In this document: positions 43,913 through 51,794 of the stretch, in pieces
Numbering within the stretch: position 1 is the first letter of the stretch
Layout of the letters: each line of letters starts with the position of its first letter
NCBI GenBank assembly: GCA_016208495.1
Contig: JACQXX010000016.1
Location: 1 to 64,000, forward strand
Source: Acidobacteriota bacterium
Lineage (GTDB): Bacteria > Acidobacteriota > Blastocatellia > Chloracidobacteriales > Chloracidobacteriaceae
Direction of reading: 5' to 3'
Length of the DNA stretch: 64,000 nt
Translations under genes and position numbers: made by a program
The notes under the pieces: model-generated
What the model was told of the DNA's origin: nothing
Database searches by the model: none
What the model saw: only the letters and a program-made list of their open reading frames with translations

Positions 43913-44899
43913 CTAGAGTTCGGTAAAGACCCCCATGCACCGGAATTTTTCATACCGCTTTTGCAACAGATCCTGGACAGAAAGGGGTTTGAGTTCGGCA
44001 AGCTGGCGTTCCAGACAGGGTTGAAGCAGTTTCGCTGTCCGCTGGTGATCGGTATGTGCCCCTTCCCCAGGCTCAGGAATCACTTCATCAATCAGATTGA
44101 TGGCTTTGAGTTCCTGCGCCGTGATTTTCAGACTCGCCGCGGCCCGGTCAGCCTTGGCAGCATCTTTCCATAAAATCGCGGCACAACCTTCGGGAGTAAT
44201 AACCGAATACACCGCATTTTCCAGCATGTTGACGCGGTCCCCAACTCCAATTGCCAGGGCGCCGCCAGAACCGCCTTCGCCAAGAACTGTGATGATGATC
44301 GGCACCGGCAACCGGGCCATCTCAATCAAATTGCGGGCAATTGCTTCGGCCTGACCGCGCTCTTCGGCATCAATCCCAGGATAGGCACCTGGGGTGTCAA
44401 TCAAACTGAAAATCGGACGGCCAAACTTGGCGGCAAACTGCATCGCCCGGAGCGCTTTGCGATAGCCTTCAGGTTTGGGCATGCCAAAGTTGCGATACTT
44501 GCGGTCCTCCATCTTTCGCCCGGTCACATTGGCCTTCTGGTGGCCAACAACCAGTATCGGTTCACCCTGAAAACGGGCAAAGCCGCAGACCATGGCCGGA
44601 TCATCCGCATATCGGCGATCACCATGCATTTCCTGAAAATCGGTAAAGAGTTCCTGAACCAGTTCCAGCGTATATGGACGTTCTGGATGACGGGCCAATC
44701 GAACCTTTTCAATCGGGGTCAATCCTGGGGGAGTTGCCGTCGCACTTCCCAAAATTTGTGTTTGAAGCGACTGGATGCGCTCCCGCAAAGTATCAAGTTC
44801 CTGCTCGTGTGACGGAGTCGTTGGATGAGAGGCCAGGTGAGCTGCCTGTTTTTCCAAATTTTGTAACTCAGCCAACAGTTGCGATTTCTGTGTAGCCAT
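43913..44899 (-). CDS. accA: acetyl-CoA carboxylase carboxyltransferase subunit alpha
   Basis: A 328-residue AccA, close to the usual 315-320. The N-terminal helical pair (LLAELQNLEKQAAHL) is followed by PERPYTLELVQELFTDFQEMHGDR, GHQKANVTGRKMEDRKYRNFG, PIFSLIDTPGAYPGIDAEERGQ and VLGEGGSGGALAIGVGDRV, the CoA-binding core. With AccD it transfers the carboxyl group from biotin to acetyl-CoA, the first step of fatty acid synthesis. ATG 44899 is chosen since MATQKS begins the family-type helix; an upstream in-frame start adds 31 unrelated residues. accD is not in the window. Confidence 0.95.
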   Translation of the reverse strand: MATQKSQLLAELQNLEKQAAHLASHPTTPSHEQELDTLRERIQSLQTQILGSATATPPGLTPIEKVRLARHPERPYTLELVQELFTDFQEMHGDRRYADDPAMVCGFARFQGEPILVVGHQKANVTGRKMEDRKYRNFGMPKPEGYRKALRAMQFAAKFGRPIFSLIDTPGAYPGIDAEERGQAEAIARNLIEMARLPVPIIITVLGEGGSGGALAIGVGDRVNMLENAVYSVITPEGCAAILWKDAAKADRAAASLKITAQELKAINLIDEVIPEPGEGAHTDHQRTAKLLQPCLERQLAELKPLSVQDLLQKRYEKFRCMGVFTEL

Positions 44900-45443
44900 A
44901 GCAAAACATTCCCGCAGACAGTAATAATGCCCGGGATGGGTGAAATCCCCCTCCCGTTTCGCTGAAATTCGCGACGAGTTGCCCACTGGCACACCTCAGG
45001 GGTTCCCGTTGAACTGGTGTTTTTCAACCCACCAGGCCGAAGGAATGTCCTGAAACAACGTCAGAAGTGATGATGTGTAGCAGCGGATGTGGCCACCGGA
45101 TGTACTCAGAAGCGAAGTATCTGATTGAGGTTGTGAGCAGGTGAGACTCTACGCCGCCTTGCCAGATGCGTCAATGCTTCTGTTCGACCGCTTCTGGCCA
45201 ATCAATCTGATCCTCACTCAAAGGACTCCGATTCATTCGGCACAGACAGGCACAGGACGGGAGCTTGGGATGATCACCATTCAATCGGGCAAAAAGTTTT
45301 GGGTGGTTGCAATTCGAAAGGGCTTGGATTACATTTTGCCCACTTTCCAGGCAATTCAAGCCACTCCAGCCACCGAGAGCTGAACGGAACTCAAGTTACA
45401 ACAGCAACATTATTCACATTTTATTGAGCGAGGTGTTTCGCAT
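44900..45443. other. intergenic, no confident gene
   Basis: This 544-base gap between the minus-strand accA and the plus-strand LysW-like gene must hold both promoters. An 80-codon frame at 45141-45383 lacks a ribosome site and any recognisable feature. No repeat family seen elsewhere in the window is evident here. Confidence 0.5.
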
Positions 45444-45644
45444 ATGCCAAGAGGAAGTTGCCCTGAATGTGGGGCCGATGTTCACGTGAGTGAAGAGATT
45501 GATAAGGGAGAGTACACTGAGTGCGATGAATGTGGCGCCGAACTCGTCGTGGTTGGGCTCGATCCAGTTGAACTGGATTTGCGCGAAGACTATGAAGACG
45601 ACGAAGACGACGACTACTATGATGATGACGACGAAGACGAATAA
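45444..45644 (+). CDS. LysW-like zinc-ribbon carrier with acidic tail
   Basis: A 66-residue protein with a LysW-type zinc ribbon: CPEC (residues 6-9) and CDEC (about 27-30), followed by GAELVVVGLDPVELDL. LysW is the amino-group carrier in the AAA route to lysine and ornithine; it ends in EDWGE, and the last Glu carries the substrate. Here the end is an uninterrupted acidic run (DDEDDDYYDDDDEDE) that finishes in Glu but lacks the EDWG motif. It may be a LysW variant or an unrelated zinc-ribbon protein. No lysX, lysZ or argC-like gene is near. A bacilliredoxin gene follows 69 bases later. Confidence 0.7.
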   Translation: MPRGSCPECGADVHVSEEIDKGEYTECDECGAELVVVGLDPVELDLREDYEDDEDDDYYDDDDEDE

Positions 45645-45713
45645 GGACTTGTCCCTGACTGTCCCTGTTCACGTTATCATTGATCAGGCTAAGCTTTTAG
45701 AAGAAGGAACCCT

Positions 45714-46172
45714 ATGCTTTACGGATATGACATGGGAAAAGCAGTTCAGATGATGCGTGAAGAGTTAACTCATCACGGCGTTCGGGAGCTGCGAACCCCA
45801 GCCGAAGTTGATCAAGTCCTGTCTCCTCGTCAGGGCACCGTGCTGGTTGTTGTCAATTCAGTGTGTGGGTGTGCCGCCGGGGCCGCTCGGCCAGGCGTGG
45901 TTCAAGGACTGCAAACCGCAGCCGCACAGCCAGATCACGTGACAACCGTTTTTGCTGGCCAGGACCGCGAAGCTACGGAACGCGCCCGAACTTACTTTAC
46001 CGGCTTTGCCCCATCATCTCCATCCGTCTGGCTTTTGAAGGATGGTGAAGTGGTGTTTAAGCTCGAACGCCACCAAATTGAACATCGCAGCGCACAGGCA
46101 ATTGCCGCCGAAATTGTCAAAGGGCTCAACACGTATTGTGCTCCGGCCCAACAGGCGGTCAGCGGCGACTAA
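45714..46172 (+). CDS. BrxA/BrxB-family bacilliredoxin
   Basis: A 152-residue thioredoxin-fold protein of the YphP/YqiW (bacilliredoxin) family. The active-site CGC lies in VVVNSVCGCAAGAARPGV (about residue 51), followed by FAGQDREATERAR, SSPSVWLLKDGEVV and the family-specific ERHQIEHRSAQAIA. Bacilliredoxins remove bacillithiol from mixed disulfides on proteins, so the organism may make bacillithiol. GAAGGA precedes ATG 45714. It is probably co-transcribed with the LysW-like gene. Confidence 0.9.
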   Translation: MLYGYDMGKAVQMMREELTHHGVRELRTPAEVDQVLSPRQGTVLVVVNSVCGCAAGAARPGVVQGLQTAAAQPDHVTTVFAGQDREATERARTYFTGFAPSSPSVWLLKDGEVVFKLERHQIEHRSAQAIAAEIVKGLNTYCAPAQQAVSGD

Positions 46173-46526
46173 CCAATCTGAGTGCCAGAACAGGTCAGGT
46201 GTGGCACAGGCTGGTGTTTGGTAAAGCTTTTATCTGGGGATCCAGATGAATCCAGTTCCCAGACGGAACTCACCTCCTTAAGCTGTTGATCAGTCAAGGC
46301 TTGAAGGCGGGCTCGTCCCCAGTACCTCGTAGTGGCGCGTGCGGTTTAAAAACACACTGGCCTGTGATTGCCCAGTATCAAGAAAAAACTGCTCCAAAAG
46401 GATTTGATCTCCCCTTTTCAACCAAAAGGGAGCGCACGTACCAATATCATTTCCCGCTGTTCGCCTGTTTGCCGTCACGCTCTGAGCAGACAGGCGATCT
46501 TTCTATGGCCCCACAATCTGCCAGTG
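46173..46526. other. intergenic, no gene recognised
   Basis: A 354-base gap between the bacilliredoxin and cmk. The cmk frame is open back to 46368, but the extra residues do not look like the family and lack a ribosome site. No repeat or terminator is evident. Confidence 0.45.
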
Positions 46527-47300
46527 ATGGGAACATCAGGCAGCACAGAGGCCATCAGTCATGGAAAAGTGTCAAGTATCCCCCGTAATCACCTCGTGAT
46601 TGCCATTGACGGCCCGGCTGGAGCCGGTAAAAGCACCGTCGGTAAAATGCTGGCGGCTCGGCTGGGCGCGCTCTATATTGATACTGGCGCGATGTATCGG
46701 GCAATTGCCTGGTTGGGATTGCAAGCCGGGGTGCTCCACCCAGGAGAACATACCATCCCGCTCACGCAATCCCAGGAACAGGCACTTACCAATCTGGCCA
46801 ATACCACCCAGGTTCGATTAACTGGTGATCCGTTTCACTTGAGCGTCTGGGCAAATGATGAAGATGTCACGACAGCAATCCGAACCATTGAGGTAACCCG
46901 CTATGCCTCGGTCGGTTCAGCCGTTCCTGGAGTCCGAACGGCCATGGTGGCCCAACAACGGCACATGGGTGCAACCGGAAGTGTTGTCCTGGATGGACGG
47001 GATATCGGAACCTATGTCTTTCCCGACGCCAGTTTCAAATTCTTCCTGGATGCATCAGTCGAGATCCGAAGCCAGCGGCGGTATGCCGAATTACAAGCCA
47101 AAGGTGATCGCACTCCCCTGGATGTCATCCAGGCCGAAGTCATCGAGCGGGATCATCGAGATCGGACCCGAGCCATGGCGCCGCTTCTCCAGGCAGATGA
47201 TGCCATCTACATTGATACATCTGGCTTACCACCGGAAAAAGTTGTGGAGTGGATGGTCACGGTTATTTCACAAGCACCATGGCCTCCCCCAGAACCATAA
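46527..47300 (+). CDS. cmk: cytidylate kinase
   Basis: A 257-residue CMP/dCMP kinase. The P-loop is IDGPAGAGKSTVGK (about 28-40), then YIDTGAMYRAIAW, the CMP-binding insert, LDGRDIGTYVFPDA, FFLDASVEIRSQRRYAEL and the lid RDHRDRTRAMAPL. It phosphorylates CMP and dCMP for nucleotide salvage. The start is uncertain; ATG 46527 leaves a 25-residue lead before the P-loop. The stop TAA (47298-47300) lies inside a MITE-like insertion; without that element the frame would end LARDER at 47505. Confidence 0.92.
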   Translation: MGTSGSTEAISHGKVSSIPRNHLVIAIDGPAGAGKSTVGKMLAARLGALYIDTGAMYRAIAWLGLQAGVLHPGEHTIPLTQSQEQALTNLANTTQVRLTGDPFHLSVWANDEDVTTAIRTIEVTRYASVGSAVPGVRTAMVAQQRHMGATGSVVLDGRDIGTYVFPDASFKFFLDASVEIRSQRRYAELQAKGDRTPLDVIQAEVIERDHRDRTRAMAPLLQADDAIYIDTSGLPPEKVVEWMVTVISQAPWPPPEP

Positions 47301-47485
47301 GCGCCAGGATAAGGGAACAGAGCCCGATCTGGACAAGGGGATACAAGCGGACAAGGGGACACGGAGAAAAAACATTCTCCCGCTCCCAACATCGGGTGGA
47401 TAATCTCCTTGTCTCCTTGTTTCCCCAGCTCCTTGTCTCAAACAGGCTCCCATTTCCTTATCCTGGCGCTTATGTCCCCCAGAAC
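47286..47485. mobile_element. MITE-like element with 19-bp ends and 10-bp target duplication
   Basis: Perfect 19-bp terminal inverted repeats: CATAAGCGCCAGGATAAGG at 47296-47314 and its complement at 47456-47474. They are flanked by a 10-bp direct repeat, CCCCCAGAAC, at 47286-47295 and 47476-47485. Inside are GGACAAGGGG units and the inverted CTCCTTGT units, the same type of text as the octamer arrays. There is no open frame of note. The insertion truncated and re-terminated cmk. Confidence 0.9.
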
Positions 47486-47651
47486 TGGCAAGAGATGAAA
47501 GATAAAATCAATCCAAAGATTTCTCTTTCGCCCTCAGCCCTGAACCGGCACGACGTATTTCCCGCGCAACGGGGCTAAGCGGTGAGCACCGAGCGCCCCC
47601 CCTACTGGAAACAGCAATGCCGCAACCTTCCCCTGGTCCACACTCACCTTT

Positions 47652-48317
47652 ATGTTCACGGGAATCATTGAAGAATTGGGAACGGTTCAACGGCTGGAGC
47701 GTCAGGCTTCAGGCGGCCAGGTTTTGATTGGCGCCAAACGGGTACTCGAAGCAAGCCATTGTGGCGACAGCATTGCCGTGAACGGTGTATGTTTAACGGT
47801 CACTGCCTTTGGTGACCAGTGGTTTACCGCCGACGTCTCGGCTGAAACGCTGGCCAAATCTAATCTAGGCTGGCTGGCACCAGGAAGTGTCGTCAACCTG
47901 GAACGAGCTCTGGCCCTTGGCCAGCGGCTTGGAGGGCACATCGTTCAGGGGCACATTGATGCCACCGGTACGTTCCTGAGCCGAAAATCCATGGGTAATT
48001 CAATGGTGATGCGATTTGGCTTCCCTTCGACGATTGGGCATTACCTCGCCCTCAAAGGCAGTATCGCGGTCAATGGCGTCAGTTTAACAGTGGCTGAATT
48101 GAGTGAGCAGTGGTTTGAGGTTGCGGTCATTCCGACGACACTCAACTGGACCAACTTACCGAAATTGCAGAGCGGGGATGTTGTCAACCTTGAAACGGAT
48201 GTACTGGCAAAGTATCTGGAGCGGCTTTTGGATCGGAAACAATCCGGGAGTCCCTATGATGCAACCTCATCAGCATCGTCGTTGACGCTCGACCGGTTGC
48301 GAGAGCTTGGATTTTAA
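47652..48317 (+). CDS. ribE: riboflavin synthase, alpha subunit
   Basis: A 221-residue riboflavin synthase with two lumazine-binding barrels. The N-barrel (1-97) starts MFTGIIEELG and has GDSIAVNGVCLTV and SAETLAKSNLG; the C-barrel (98-200) has GGHIVQGHIDATG and GSIAVNGVSLTV. The enzyme forms riboflavin from two 6,7-dimethyl-8-ribityllumazine molecules as a trimer. No FMN riboswitch is recognisable upstream. The gap to ribBA is filled by one dispersed element, so the two genes were probably closer once. The TAA stop abuts that element. Confidence 0.95.
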   Translation: MFTGIIEELGTVQRLERQASGGQVLIGAKRVLEASHCGDSIAVNGVCLTVTAFGDQWFTADVSAETLAKSNLGWLAPGSVVNLERALALGQRLGGHIVQGHIDATGTFLSRKSMGNSMVMRFGFPSTIGHYLALKGSIAVNGVSLTVAELSEQWFEVAVIPTTLNWTNLPKLQSGDVVNLETDVLAKYLERLLDRKQSGSPYDATSSASSLTLDRLRELGF

Positions 48318-48505
48318 CACCATTTAGGGTTTAGGGTTCGGGGTTTGGAAAAATGCAGTTTTTCCAATAATTTAACCTTCTCTCATTCGATAAAATGAGT
48401 ACCAAACGGTGGCATTCCAACCACAAATCAGAAAAGAGGAGGGTGACCCTGAACCCCGAAATCCTGCTGAACCCCGAACCCTGAACCCCGAAACCCTAAA
48501 ATGGA
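48318..48505. mobile_element. dispersed element, TAATACCA family (copy 2) with heptamer arms
   Basis: Inverted ends: left CCATTTAGGGTTT (48320-48332), right AAACCCTAAAATGG (48491-48504). The left arm carries GGGTTTA/GGGTTCG heptamers; the right arm carries TGAACCC heptamers. The centre (TTTTTCCAATAATTTAACC) matches copy 1 at 4170-4276. It occupies the whole ribE-ribBA gap, from the base after the ribE stop to four bases before the ribBA ATG. Confidence 0.85.
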
Positions 48506-48508
48506 ACT

Positions 48509-49648
48509 ATGTCACCTTTTTCCACTATTGAAGCAGCGCTTGAAGATCTTCGAGATGGCAAGCTGATCATTATTGTTGACGATGAGGATCGTGAAAACGA
48601 AGGCGACCTGGCCTGTGCCGCCGAAAAAGTCACTCCAGAGTTGATCAATTTTATGGCGCGGCACGGACGCGGCCTGATCTGTCTGGCCCTGACCGAAGAG
48701 CGATGCGATGAACTCCAGTTGCCGCTTCAGGTTACCGACAACACCTCCCGGTTTGGCACGGCCTTTACCGTCACCATCGAAGCCCGACATGGGGTCACCA
48801 CTGGAATTTCAGCCGCTGATCGTGCCACCACCATCCTGACCGCCATTGATCCACAGACCACGCCCAAGGATCTGGCTCGACCTGGCCATACCTTTCCCTT
48901 GCGTGCCCGGCGAGGTGGGGTGCTGGTCCGGCCAGGACAAACCGAGGCCAGTGTTGATCTGGCTCGATTGGCGGGACTCAAGCCAGCCGGAGTCATTTGT
49001 GAAATTCTCAACGACGATGGCACAATGGCCCGCCTTGCCCAACTTCAGAACTTTGCCCAGGAACATAAACTGAAAATAGTTTCCGTCGCGGACTTAATCC
49101 GCTATCGTCTAACGAACGAAGTTCTGGTCAAAAAGACCGCTGAAGCAACGATTGAAACTCCTTACGGATCTTTTCAAGCCTGTTCGTTCCGTAGTGAAGT
49201 CACCCACGAAGTTCATTTGGCGCTGGTGAAAGGCAATATTACCGCCCAGGACTCAGTGCTGGTTCGAGTTCACTCACAAACAGTTTTGGGAGATGTCTTT
49301 GAAGATACCCAGGATCCAGCCGGCAGTTGGCTCCGGTCAGCGCTCAAACACATCGCGGAAGAAGGGTGCGGGGTTTTATTGTATTTGCGGCAAAGCGATG
49401 GCGGTGAACATCTTGAAAAGCACCTGCGCGCTCACCGGGAAGCTCAGCCTGGACAGCCAGTCAACTTCTCTCATGGCAACAGCAGTGATTATGGAATTGG
49501 TGCCCAGATCCTGCGCGCATTGGGCCTTCATAAGATTCGAGTACTCACAAACCATCCAATGCGGTTGACAGCCATTGAGGGATTTGGATTAACATTTGTC
49601 GAAGCGGTACCGATTCATCCCTCTCACGAAATACCAGTTCAACGGTAA
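48509..49648 (+). CDS. ribB: RibBA-type protein: DHBP synthase with degenerate GTP cyclohydrolase II
   Basis: A 379-residue fusion. Residues 1-200 are an intact 3,4-dihydroxy-2-butanone-4-phosphate synthase: [40 protein letters not shown] and TEA are all present. Residues 205-370 follow the GTP cyclohydrolase II fold ([35 protein letters not shown]), but the three zinc cysteines are replaced (T258, D269, A271) and the QEGRGIGL loop reads QSDGGEHL. The second activity is therefore unlikely. It should supply the four-carbon unit for lumazine; a separate RibA is expected elsewhere. Confidence 0.9.
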   Translation: MSPFSTIEAALEDLRDGKLIIIVDDEDRENEGDLACAAEKVTPELINFMARHGRGLICLALTEERCDELQLPLQVTDNTSRFGTAFTVTIEARHGVTTGISAADRATTILTAIDPQTTPKDLARPGHTFPLRARRGGVLVRPGQTEASVDLARLAGLKPAGVICEILNDDGTMARLAQLQNFAQEHKLKIVSVADLIRYRLTNEVLVKKTAEATIETPYGSFQACSFRSEVTHEVHLALVKGNITAQDSVLVRVHSQTVLGDVFEDTQDPAGSWLRSALKHIAEEGCGVLLYLRQSDGGEHLEKHLRAHREAQPGQPVNFSHGNSSDYGIGAQILRALGLHKIRVLTNHPMRLTAIEGFGLTFVEAVPIHPSHEIPVQR

Positions 49649-49794
49649 AGCCCTTTGCTGGCTGTAAGTTACAGGTTTATCCCCCCTGAACCAGCCTGTC
49701 TTGACAAAACACTGCACCGGGTGAAGCCAACCAAAAACTTGCCCCGAACCGACAAAAATACACAATTTGGGATCCAGCAACTAAGGAGTTTTAC

Positions 49795-51093
49795 ATGGCA
49801 CAGATCGACACAAGTCGTTCAGAAAAGCTTTTTCAGCGTGCACAGACAGTCATTCCGGGCGGAGTTAATAGTCCAGTGCGAGCATTCCGAGGTGTGGGTG
49901 GGACACCGTTGTTTATTCGCTCGGCCCAGGGTCCATATTTGACTGATGTTGATGGCCGGCGATTTGTGGATTACATCGGCTCCTGGGGACCGATGATCCT
50001 TGGCCATGCCCATCCAGAAGTCCTTGAAGCCCTGCGAAAAGCCCTGGAACGCGGTACGTCCTATGGAGCGCCGACTGAAATTGAAGTCGAAATGGCGGAG
50101 TTGATTTGTTCGATGATACCGTCAATTGAAAAGGTTCGGATGGTTAGCTCCGGTACCGAAGCCACAATGAGTGCGATTCGCTTAGCTCGCGGGTACACCG
50201 GACGCAACAAACTGGTCAAATTTATTGGGTGCTATCACGGACATGGCGACCCGCTCCTCGTCAAAGCTGGTTCTGGAGTTGCAACCCTGGGATTGCCTGA
50301 CAGCCTCGGCGTTCCACCAGAAACGGCGCAACATACAATCGCTGTTCCGTTTAATGACCTGGATACACTTCGTCAGGTATTTGAAACCTGGTCCAACGAT
50401 ATTGCCTGTGTCATTGTGGAGCCAGTCGTCGGGAATATGGGGTGTGTGGCCCCACAACCTGGCTACCTGGAGGGCTTGGGGGAATTGACCCAAACCTATG
50501 GCGCCGTGCTGATTTTTGATGAAGTCATGACTGGATTCCGGCTGGCACACGGTGGAGCACAGGAGCGGTATGGAATTAAGCCGGATCTGACCACCTTAGG
50601 CAAAATCATGGGCGGTGGGCTGCCAGCCGCAGCCTATGGTGGAAAAAGAGAGATTATGGATTGTGTTGCTCCGCTAGGCCCGGTGTATCAGGCCGGAACA
50701 CTCTCAGGCAACCCTCTGGCAATGACGGCAGGACTGACCACGCTCAAACTCCTGCAGCAACCAGGTGTCTATGACAATCTGGAACGGCTCTCAAACAAGC
50801 TGGTCCAGGGCCTACGTCACGCTGCCGATAAAGCTGGGTTTAAAACCGTAATTAACTCGGTTGGGTCTATGTTTACGCTGTTTTTTACGTCAACACCGGT
50901 CACGGACTGGGAGACAGCCAAAACCAGCGATACCCAACTATTTGCCAAATTCTTCCATGCGATGCTGGCTGAAGGAGTCTATTTCCCTCCCTCGCAATTT
51001 GAAGCCGCCTTTTTTGGTTTGGCGCACACCAACGAAATTATTGACTCGACAATTGCCGCTTCCGAACGAGCATTTGGGAAAATGAGAAACTAG
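49795..51093 (+). CDS. hemL: glutamate-1-semialdehyde 2,1-aminomutase
   Basis: A 432-residue PLP enzyme of the class III aminotransferase type, normal length for HemL. Signatures: [19 protein letters not shown] near the N-terminus, [52 protein letters not shown], and the PLP lysine K270 in [18 protein letters not shown]. It converts glutamate-1-semialdehyde to 5-aminolevulinate for haem in the C5 pathway. AAGGAG before ATG 49795 fixes the start. No other hem genes are adjacent. Confidence 0.96.
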   Translation: MAQIDTSRSEKLFQRAQTVIPGGVNSPVRAFRGVGGTPLFIRSAQGPYLTDVDGRRFVDYIGSWGPMILGHAHPEVLEALRKALERGTSYGAPTEIEVEMAELICSMIPSIEKVRMVSSGTEATMSAIRLARGYTGRNKLVKFIGCYHGHGDPLLVKAGSGVATLGLPDSLGVPPETAQHTIAVPFNDLDTLRQVFETWSNDIACVIVEPVVGNMGCVAPQPGYLEGLGELTQTYGAVLIFDEVMTGFRLAHGGAQERYGIKPDLTTLGKIMGGGLPAAAYGGKREIMDCVAPLGPVYQAGTLSGNPLAMTAGLTTLKLLQQPGVYDNLERLSNKLVQGLRHAADKAGFKTVINSVGSMFTLFFTSTPVTDWETAKTSDTQLFAKFFHAMLAEGVYFPPSQFEAAFFGLAHTNEIIDSTIAASERAFGKMRN

Positions 51094-51100
51094 AACGAAC

Positions 51101-51230
51101 CAGGGCTGAAAAAACCAGGGCTGAGGGCTGAAGACTCGAAGACTCGGAGCTGAAGAAAACGGGTTTAATACCCTGAGCCCGATGTCTTCCGCCCTGGTTT
51201 TTTCAGCCCGACTTCTTCAGCCCCAAGCCC
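51101..51230. repeat. GGGCTNA heptamer element
   Basis: Units GGGCTGA and GGCTGAAGA (51101-51155), core ACGGGTTTAATACCCTGAGC, then the C-rich arm TCAGCCC/AAGCCCT to 51230. It starts 8 bases after the hemL stop and joins directly to the palindromic element at 51231. The core matches the reverse complement of the 35.1-kb copy. Confidence 0.85.
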
Positions 51231-51595
51231 TTAGTACAAGTCCCCATAAAAGAGGGGTGAAATTCGACTGCTCGCTGGGGAAAAATTGGTTTTCGCCCGG
51301 ATGGGCGGTGGACAGTAGCCGGTGGCAAGTGTCGCTTTGGACACGCGGCCACCGGACAGAGTCGCCCGTAAGGTTTGCGCCCGGATGGGCGCTGGAGGTG
51401 TGGTTAGGTTACGTTTCCTGTTGAGTTTCAGTCACTTGCTCACGATTCTGGTTCCAGCGCCCATCCGGGCGCGAAGCGGAGGCTGACCGATGACCGGAGG
51501 GTGCGCCGCAAAGCCGGCTGCCCTCCGGCTACTTTCCACCGCCCATCCGGGCGAAAACCGAAATTCCATCCCTTATTTATGGGGACTTGTACTTA
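51231..51595. mobile_element. 365-bp nested palindromic element (TACAAGTCCCC family, full copy)
   Basis: Outer arms: TAGTACAAGTCCCCATAAA at the left and TTTATGGGGACTTGTACT at the right, with imperfect pairing extending about 85 bp inward (GGTTTTCGCCCGGATGGGCG against CGCCCATCCGGGCGAAAACC). An inner perfect 20-bp pair, GCGCCCGGATGGGCGCTGGA, lies at 51377-51396 and inverted at 51453-51472. No protein-like frame. A left-truncated copy lies at 34156-34430. Confidence 0.85.
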
Positions 51596-51794
51596 GGGAC
51601 CCAGAAGAAAATAAAATCCCACTGAAATCGGGTTCAGGGTTCAGGGTTCAGGGTTTCGGCGATGAGTTGACTGATCCCACTCAAGATGAAGACTGGGGAA
51701 CTGGCGGGTACCACGCAACGTGGAGTATCTGGCACCCTGGTGGTATGATATTTCCATCCGACTCCCTTAGCCCTGGTTTTTTTCAGCCCGACAC
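51596..51794. other. intergenic, short heptamer tract only
   Basis: Contains GGGTTCA heptamers (about 51630-51655) and a short C-rich tail, AGCCCTGGTTTTTTTCAGCCC, that abuts the stop of the minus-strand xthA. The T-run in that tail does not lie in the correct orientation for a clear xthA terminator. No gene is evident. Confidence 0.5.

Noticed and set aside
45141-45383. 80-codon plus-strand frame
   Set aside because: No ribosome site, no family, and composition unlike its neighbours.
46368-46526. Extended cmk N-terminus
   Set aside because: The additional 53 residues have no similarity to the family and no ribosome site precedes them.
47505-47651. FMN riboswitch before ribE
   Set aside because: None of the conserved RFN segments can be found in this stretch.
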